From contig JAGMVK010000019.1 in the NCBI GenBank assembly GCA_020747065.1, forward strand, positions 806,001-870,000: 64,000 nucleotides of DNA, given 5' to 3'. This DNA comes from Cadophora sp. MPI-SDFR-AT-0126. Lineage: Eukaryota; Ascomycota; Leotiomycetes; Helotiales; Ploettnerulaceae. The notes below the pieces were generated by a model, which worked only from the letters and a program-made list of their open reading frames with translations, ran no database searches and was not told where the DNA came from. Position 1 is the first letter of the stretch. Each line of letters opens with the position of its first letter. Position numbers and translations under genes: made by a program. Shown piece after piece: positions 57,454-64,000 of this stretch.

Positions 57454-59115
57454 ATGGCTCGTCTCCTCCCACTCATCACGCTGTCTGCAGTGGCAAGCGC
57501 ATCTCGCATCCAGCAACCTCTTCAGGATAGCTCCAGCTCCCAAACAACTATCAACACCAACAGCAAGCCACTCGTCAGCACAGAAGCTATTCAAGCCGAC
57601 ATCAAATCCAAGAACCTGCTCAAACGCGCCGAGAAACTATTTGAGATCGCACAGCTAGGCGTAGATGAATATGGCCACCCTACAAGAGTGATCGGGAGTC
57701 AAGGCAAGCTCCTCCAAAAGAGCTAGAGATCCCACTCTGGAGCTTCAATAGCTAACCCATGTCGTACAGGCCACCTCGGCACGCTCGAATACATCTACTC
57801 TACCCTCGACTCCCTAGGAGACTACTACACACTTTCGAATCAAACATTCAATGCCGTCGTGGGCAATGTCTTCGAATACCGGCTCGTGCTGGGAGACAAG
57901 GAGCCAGAATCCACACAAGCCATGTCCCTGACCCCTCCAACACCCAACAAAGACGCCGTCTTTGGCCAGCTCCTCCTCGTCGAGAACGAAGGCTGCCATG
58001 TCTCCGATTACCCCACCGACACACCAGATAACTGGATAGCATTCATACGTCGCGGCACCTGTTCATTCGGAGACAAATCAGCAGCTGCTGGGAAAGCTGG
58101 AGCTGTGGCAGCAGTCGTGTATAACAACGAGAAGGGAAGCTTGTCTGGAACGCTGGGCCAACCTGATAAGCATCATATCGCTACATTCGGTATCTCGAAC
58201 AAGGATGCGCAGGAATATCTCAAGGATCTGAAGGCTGGAAAGAATATCTCCTCGTCTGCGTATATCGATGCTATTGTCAGGAATACTGGGACCACAAACA
58301 TCGTAGCGCAGACCAAAGGCGGCGATCAAGAGAACTGCGTTATGCTAGGCGGACACAGTGATTCTGTTTCTGAAGGTCCAGGAATCAACGATGACGGCAC
58401 TGGGTCTCTCACCCTCCTTGAAGTCGCTACGCATCTCACGAAATACAGCGTGAACAATTGTGTGCGATTCGCATGGTGGGCTGGAGAAGAAGAGGGCTTA
58501 CTCGGCTCCGATTACTACGTTTCGCAGCTCTCTGAGTCGGAGAACTTAAAGATCAGATTGTTTATGGACTATGATATGATGGCATCACCGAACTATGCTT
58601 ACCAGGTATATAACGCAACGGACGCCGTGAATCCTATTGGCTCTGAGGAGTTGAGAGATCTATATACAGATTGGTATACAGCGCATGGGTTGAACTATAC
58701 TTATATCCCCTTCGATGGAAGGAGCGACTACGATGCGTTCATCAAGAATGGCATTCCAGGTGGTGGAATCGCTACTGGCGCAGAAGGTGTCAAGACGAAA
58801 GAGGAGGAAGAGATGTTTGGCGGGACCGCAGGACAGTGGTTTGATCCTTGCTATCACCAGCTTTGTGATACTGTCGATAATTTGGCTATGGAGGCGTGGG
58901 AGGCGAACACCAAGGTAAGTAATTCAGTCCTTCTCCCACTCAAGCATGTCCCTCTCGCAAGTTACTGTACGTGTGCTAACAAAGAATAGCTTGTTGCTCA
59001 CTCCGTCGCCACATACGCCATATCATTCAAGGGATTCCCCAAGAGAACAAGCGTCAAGTACAGCAAAATCAAAGATGGACCAACTCGCTTCCACGGTCCA
59101 AAGCTGGTCATGTAA
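57454..59115 (+). CDS. secreted M28-family leucine aminopeptidase with PA domain
   Basis: Three exons, 57454-57703, 57770-58914 and 58990-59115, give 506 residues. A signal peptide (MARLLPLITLSAVASAS) is followed by a propeptide-like segment and the start of the M28 fold (TRVIGSQGHLGTLEYIY). A PA-type domain occupies about residues 130-260 (IAFIRRGTCSFGDKSAAAGK). The two-zinc site is visible: LGGHSDSVSEGPGINDDGTGS, WAGEEEGLLGS (catalytic Glu-Glu), LFMDYDMMASPN and FDPCYHQLCDT. N-glycosylation sequons are present. The family cleaves N-terminal residues from extracellular peptides. Intron 1 uses a GC donor (GCAAGC, 57704-57709); the frame then gives SQGHLG as expected, while the nearby GT alternative would delete the conserved Gly. 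The mature protein has no C-terminal anchor. Confidence 0.94.
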
Positions 59116-60159
59116 TCTTTTACAATTTATTCTCTGCCTCTTTTGCAAGAATACCCCGCCACTAGACGTAGAACATTTAATACACTATCTATCAAGAATC
59201 CTTCGAGCCTTTAATCTACATTCGCGTTTCCTTCCCATCTTTCCATCCCGAGATTAAACCCCCATCCTTCCTTCCTTCCTCCCTCCCACCCCAAAACGCC
59301 GACGATCAAACACCAGAAACGCATAAACCCCAAAACCTCCATCCCATCTCCATCCCAGCGCCCGTCAAGCCAAGAATAACAATCGTACGATTCTCCCGCT
59401 CGCATATCGGCGATCAAACCATCTTCCGGCTGGTACGCGCAGACAGGTACAGAGCCTCCAGAGCTGGCCGAAAGAAAAAAAAAAAACAAATGGAAGTAAG
59501 AGAGAAAGATCTCAAATGACATCGGCTCCGCATTCCTTGTCAGAGAATCAAGCAAAGACTCGGAAGATTGATTTTTCCAAGAGTGTCCTAGTCTTTATTG
59601 ATTCAAGAGAAGGATTTTGGTGATTTGGGGTTCGATGGCAAATCTGAATACAGACAAATGATTTCGCTGAGAATGATTCGACACTGGCGCGAGAAAAGTT
59701 CAAAGATCTGTCCATATCGCAAGAAACATGGAGATAGATAGATAGCACCATTTAGTTGTCTCAATCCGTCTATTACCCAGCCCATCATCCATCTAATGAA
59801 TTATATACATAAAAGGCTCATCTCGGCCATGCAATCAAGCATTTAAAACGCGCCAGGCGCTGAGCAGATCATCAAGTGACAACAGCAGAGAAAAAGCCGA
59901 AACGAGTAAAATACACATTCAATATAATTTGCTTTCCGATAAAAGAAAGGGGAGAAGGAAGAGATGAAGTCCATCTGGACATCTAGTCCCTCCGTCATAT
60001 ATACCATCACCATTCGCTCGCCTTTTTCTCTCCCCCATGTGCCTCCACAATAATCACGTCAGCCAACCATCTGATCGATCCCATCCATCTAACCATGCCA
60101 TGCACGCCGCCTCAAATGAAGAATAAACAGAAAATTTTGCAAATTGCCATCTTGTCCGT
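59116..60159. other. convergent intergenic region, no gene
   Basis: 3' sequences of the M28 gene (plus) and NoxA (minus). Contains an A-rich run near 59476 and a short GATA microsatellite near 59733; small ORFs are domain-free. Confidence 0.55.
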
Positions 60160-62016
60160 CTAGAAATTCTCTTTGCCCCATTGGAAGGCGAATCCTGTGT
60201 TTCATTAATAAATGATCCCAGAGGAAAATATTCGGGAAAAGGGCAACTTACCAGGCTCGGTATACATATTACACTTGATATGCAACTGACTTCCCAAAAC
60301 CTTCGGACCACAGAAAAACACACCCGCCTCAGCCGGGCTGTGGATCTTGCGTACACTCTTGAACACCATATCCCAATTGGGACGGCCAAAATTCGTGGGT
60401 GCTCTTAAGCCGGTAATGGCATCGCGATCAGCGTTAGCGTCGTTGATCATGATGTTGGTGGCATCGTCGACCTTGATCTTGGCGGTCAGGTATGTGTGAA
60501 TCTCGATGTGATTGTCCATATCTTGCGCTTCGATGGCGAGAAGTAACGAGCGGAACCATTCGAAAGAACCGAAGTCACGGCAAATCCAGAAGAAATAGAC
60601 TTTGCGGAGGCGAGTCTTCTTTTGTGGGTAGTTCATTCGGTACCAGATGGATTTGAGAATTGATGCGAATGGTGTGACTCCAATGCCTGCTCCTACCAGC
60701 ATAGCAATCTCATATTTGAAGACGTCTTCGGAAGCGGAACCAAATGGACCGTCGATGTAGACACGGGGAAGTACACGGCGGATAGCTGGGTCAACACCTT
60801 CGGTTCCTGGACCGTTCTTGTTGACACTGACGACTTGGGACGCATCCTTCTTGTCTCCTCCTCTTGGTTTATCGATCTCACATCCAAGAGCTCTTCCAAC
60901 TGCTTTCGTGAAATCACCCTGCATTCTCATATGGATGGAAATGTAATCCTCCTCGGGTGCTGAAGTGAGAGTGAAAGGGTGATATTGCCAGACGGAAACC
61001 TCGGGACAGCAGAAGAATATGTACTGTCCAGCCCTCGTCTTCGTATTTTCCTTCTTGATTTGAATTTCGCAAACCATGCTGGGATGTTGAACAACCTTGG
61101 AGATGTATGTCTTGTGCTTTCCTCTCACCTCACGGGCAATTCTCTCCATCAGGTAGATATATCCTCCGTACATCCAGTATTGCCAGAAGACTCCAATGGC
61201 GGTAGATCCGATTCCAACACAGAATGGAGCGATGTCGGGTTGAATCATACAGTACGCACCGTGGATAGACCAGAAGAAGAAGAATACAACGAACATGTGG
61301 TGAGTATACCAGAAACGCTCAAAGTTGGCACGACGCATCTTCTCGACCGACGTAATAACCATACACATGAGCGCAATCAACATGATATATCCAGTCCATC
61401 CTGGTCCTGTAACGAAGTTGGCGAGCAACCATCCACCAAATCCAAGGTTGTTCTTTGCTGAAATTTGCGCGAAGTTGTTCCAATGCGCAATGGTGTGGAC
61501 CCAGGAGAAGAAGACGATCGACCAAGCTGTTGTCATATGGAAAGTGATGTTCTTGTCGAACTGTATAATGCCATTCAGAGGGGTTTGTCGAGCCAGAGAG
61601 ATGAGCGTTCTGCAAACCGGGAACAAAATCATGGCCACATCGAAATGTAGAACCAAAGCGGCAGATCTTGCTATCGGATATGTCAGACCAAAAGTACTCC
61701 TAGCTATCGTTAAGTTATCTTTGATCTGATAATTCATGAAACCGAAGGCGAAGACCATTGCATGAATGGCAGCGAAGACGAAGACGAAACTACCGCAAGT
61801 TAGCTGAGATTCATCCAGCACTTACGACGGCACCCACAATCGTCGATAACCCTCGTTGACCATCCATCTGTCGAATCTTTCCCGTGCATTGAGTTCCTTC
61901 GGCCTTTCACCACTCATCTCTCCCGACATCAACATCCTCGTCAAGGGCGGCCATCTCGCTCGTTCCGACACCTTCATCGACGACGTACTACTCCTCGCAT
62001 ATCCCTTCTCATCCAT
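60160..62016 (-). CDS. noxA: NADPH oxidase catalytic subunit, NoxA type
   Basis: Three exons, 62016-61826, 61789-60252 and 60194-60160, give 587 residues; the last exon is 35 nt and encodes GFAFQWGKENF, the conserved Nox C-terminus. The membrane part carries the paired heme histidines, in SWVHTIAHWNN and FWYTHHMFVVFFFFWSIHG. FAD binding is at WQYHPFTLTSAP, and NADPH contacts are at GPFGSASEDVF, MLVGAGIGVTPFASIL and FFCGPKVLG. Exon 1 gives the N-terminus and NEGYRRLWVPS, joined to FVFVFAAIHAMVFAFGFMNY. NoxA makes superoxide and in fungi controls sexual or sclerotial development and differentiation; those roles are from the family, not this sequence. The start ATG is the first in frame but a further upstream exon cannot be excluded. 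Confidence 0.95.
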
Positions 62017-64000
62017 CTTGCAATCGGTGCGACTTCAAGTCGACTTTTCCTTGGACCTTCCGTCTCGTCGTGAACCCCTCTTCTCCTACTTGACTTGATG
62101 CCTTCTTCTTCCCTCCTCCGATTATCTGCGACAAAGAACGGTTGTGTGTATTGTATTAAAATGGCGATATCATTCAGAGCCTGCTGAGATGAGAAGGCCG
62201 AATGTGTAAAAGGTGGTGGCGTCGAAGTGAAAGTGCTGGTGCTGTGAAGGAACGTGTGGATTCGAGCCTGCGATGAGACACGACGGTCTGGTCAGCGAGA
62301 GTTGGAACAGACAGAGGACGACAGGCAGGTAGATGTAAGGGAGGATGGGGCTTGGGAGGATCGACGGCTAGTTGAGGATGATGAAGCACGGCGCATCCAA
62401 CATGTGCTGACCTGTGGAGAGGGCGACGTAGACTCTGTCTAGAACAAGACAAAGATAAGAGGACCTGAAGCAAGATAGACGTACCTGTACACAATGCCTG
62501 CACCGGTGGCTGCTTCCAGTTCAGCGAAGTATTAGGAAGGTTTACTTTGCAGCAACATGCAGAAGAGAAAGAAGCAGATAGTACAGGACACAACACAGAC
62601 GGAGTGACAGACAGACAACAGCAAGCAGCACAGGCAGAATAGAGCAAGAGAAAAAGTCTGGACTGACAGGACTGAACCTGCAGGAAGGAAGAAACGAAAA
62701 GGGCTGGGTTTAGGTTTAGGTTCGAGGGGCTCAGCCAAGAGAAGAAAGGAGGGCAAGGGCAAGGGAGGGGGCAGAGGAGCCTCTTTTGCAGCCAGTCACG
62801 CTTGTGCGGCAAGAGCAGAAGAGGATCCCTGGGAGAAAGGAGGGGGGCCACGAAGGAAAGGATGGCCTGACTTTGCTCATCACTTGCCGCAGATTGCACA
62901 CGCGATGTCTGAGCGATGCTTGATCCCGTACGCTACGAACCCTACCGAACAGTGCCGGTCTCATCGGAAGAGGCATGCCTTGGTGGGCTGCTGGGCTGAG
63001 AAGGCCAGCGCCTCTTGCGTTGCCATGTGTGGATTGGTGGTCGGATGCTCGAAACAGGATAGAAGCCGCCGCCAGAAATATGAACCGTGTGCTGGTACGA
63101 GCAGGGGATGGATTGTGGTGTTTTGATACTCCGCAAGTTGCCAGTTCGTGAGCTATCAAGCATTCCAGCTTCCTACCTCTGTAGAGACAAATGATGCTTG
63201 TCTGGCTTTAGCTCACCGTTCTGAGGGAGACATCTGGAGATCCCTCTGGCATCCACAGCTGTATGTTTTCGATAACATCCATATCAAGTTGCTGCCATCG
63301 ATAGGGGGTGATAGGACTTGGAAGCTTGAAGCAGCAACCACTGCCGAGTCTTTTCTTCATCCCCTGCGCTTCGAGGGCGTCTGTGCAACAAACCCCTGTC
63401 GCTTCGCCAGCAATGTTCTCCTCTCATTGGCTGTTTTCAACGACCTGCCGCTCGCTTAGTTTCAACATCGCCATGTCGTTTCGGACGGGGATGTCTGACA
63501 CGCAGGTACGGAGATGAGGCCGTGTCAGAGTCTGTAATGCTTCATGCCTGATGACCAATGGCCATCTTGTCTGCAGCAAGCCAAAGAAAATGAAAAATCA
63601 AACACGGTCATGTCAAGTGGGAAAGAAGCAGAGAAAGAGGAATTCGGTAAGCTTGTCGTGTGCTGGTTCGTATCAAGCCTCGGCGCCAAAGTTTTAGAGT
63701 CCTCAGTCCTGGCCGTTTTAATCAATATCCTTGGCGAAGATCTCTAACCATACATCACTTGGTAAGTGCAGACGACCTCTCGCTTCCATAAATCAACGTC
63801 CTCACTTTAAAATCCTCCGACACTCCTCACTTTACAACCCGCAACCCATGGAGAAGTGGCGTTATTGATGTTTGGTACAATGGGTGATCAAGTACAGTAA
63901 GAAGGAATTCGCGAGTGGGGTTTATCTTCCCTCCTCTCCTTCCCATCAACACGTTTCCTCGTTCGTACGTTCGCAAGTCAGCCTCAGCTATCAGATATAA
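62017..64000. other. noxA leader/promoter and intergenic sequence, no gene recognised
   Basis: A long minus-strand open stretch (62174-62899) is Ser/Leu/Pro/Cys-rich, unlike a protein, and is probably leader sequence. The last 700 bp hold only small ORFs without domains. Confidence 0.45.

Noticed and set aside
59730..59746. Tetranucleotide GATA repeat as a regulatory GATA-factor cluster.
   Set aside because: It is a short microsatellite in a region between two converging gene ends, not a promoter.
62174..62899. 241-codon minus-strand ORF upstream of noxA.
   Set aside because: Composition (Ser/Leu/Pro/Cys) is that of translated pyrimidine-rich leader; no domain.

Overview
This is nuclear DNA from a filamentous ascomycete (Pezizomycotina). 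The evidence is the many short GT-AG introns of about 46-65 nt, two Zn2Cys6 transcription factors, a NoxA-type NADPH oxidase, a CON-6 conidiation protein, a fused trehalose synthase/phosphatase and a SesA-like/ankyrin protein. The style of several proteins suggests Leotiomycetes (Helotiales), but that is an inference from memory. I rebuilt spliced models for 21 protein genes whose reading frames close exactly across all the proposed junctions, plus weaker candidates and one tRNA.

Region 1 (1-11.5 kb) is gene-poor: a basic hypothetical ORF, a GPI-type two-FAS1 adhesion protein, a broken or multi-exon locus with a repeated helical motif near 7 kb, a CorA-like membrane protein and a spliced 65-aa membrane peptide gene. 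Region 2 (11.5-20 kb) holds a GFA-family enzyme, a large Zn2Cys6 regulator divergent from a Dabb-domain protein, and a 972-aa trehalose-6-phosphate synthase/phosphatase homologue. Region 3 (20-38 kb) holds a tRNA-Val(AAC) with a canonical intron and a second, spliceosomal-looking insertion in its D arm, two S/T-rich secreted proteins (one with a CBM19-like chitin-binding motif), a CON-6 protein, a mercuric-reductase-like flavoprotein, an EI24/CysZ-type spore-wall-family membrane protein and an SSU1-type sulfite pump.

Region 4 (39-57 kb) reads as accessory metabolism: an SDR divergent from a Zn2Cys6 regulator, with three near-palindromic TTCC-N2-GGAA sites in the shared promoter; then a CYP7/CYP8-like P450, a SesA-like/ankyrin protein, an amino-acid permease, a 3-ketosteroid-dehydrogenase-like flavoenzyme and, tail to tail with it, an IucA/IucC-type NRPS-independent siderophore (NIS) synthetase. 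There is no PKS, NRPS or terpene cyclase, so the NIS synthetase is the only scaffold-forming enzyme. Whether these genes act as one pathway is a hypothesis. Region 5 (57-64 kb) returns to conserved genes: a secreted M28 aminopeptidase and NoxA, followed by a long non-coding stretch upstream of NoxA.

The two most unusual signals are the doubly interrupted tRNA-Val and the NIS synthetase neighbourhood with its palindrome-bearing regulator promoter. I saw no transposon, rRNA or CRISPR array.
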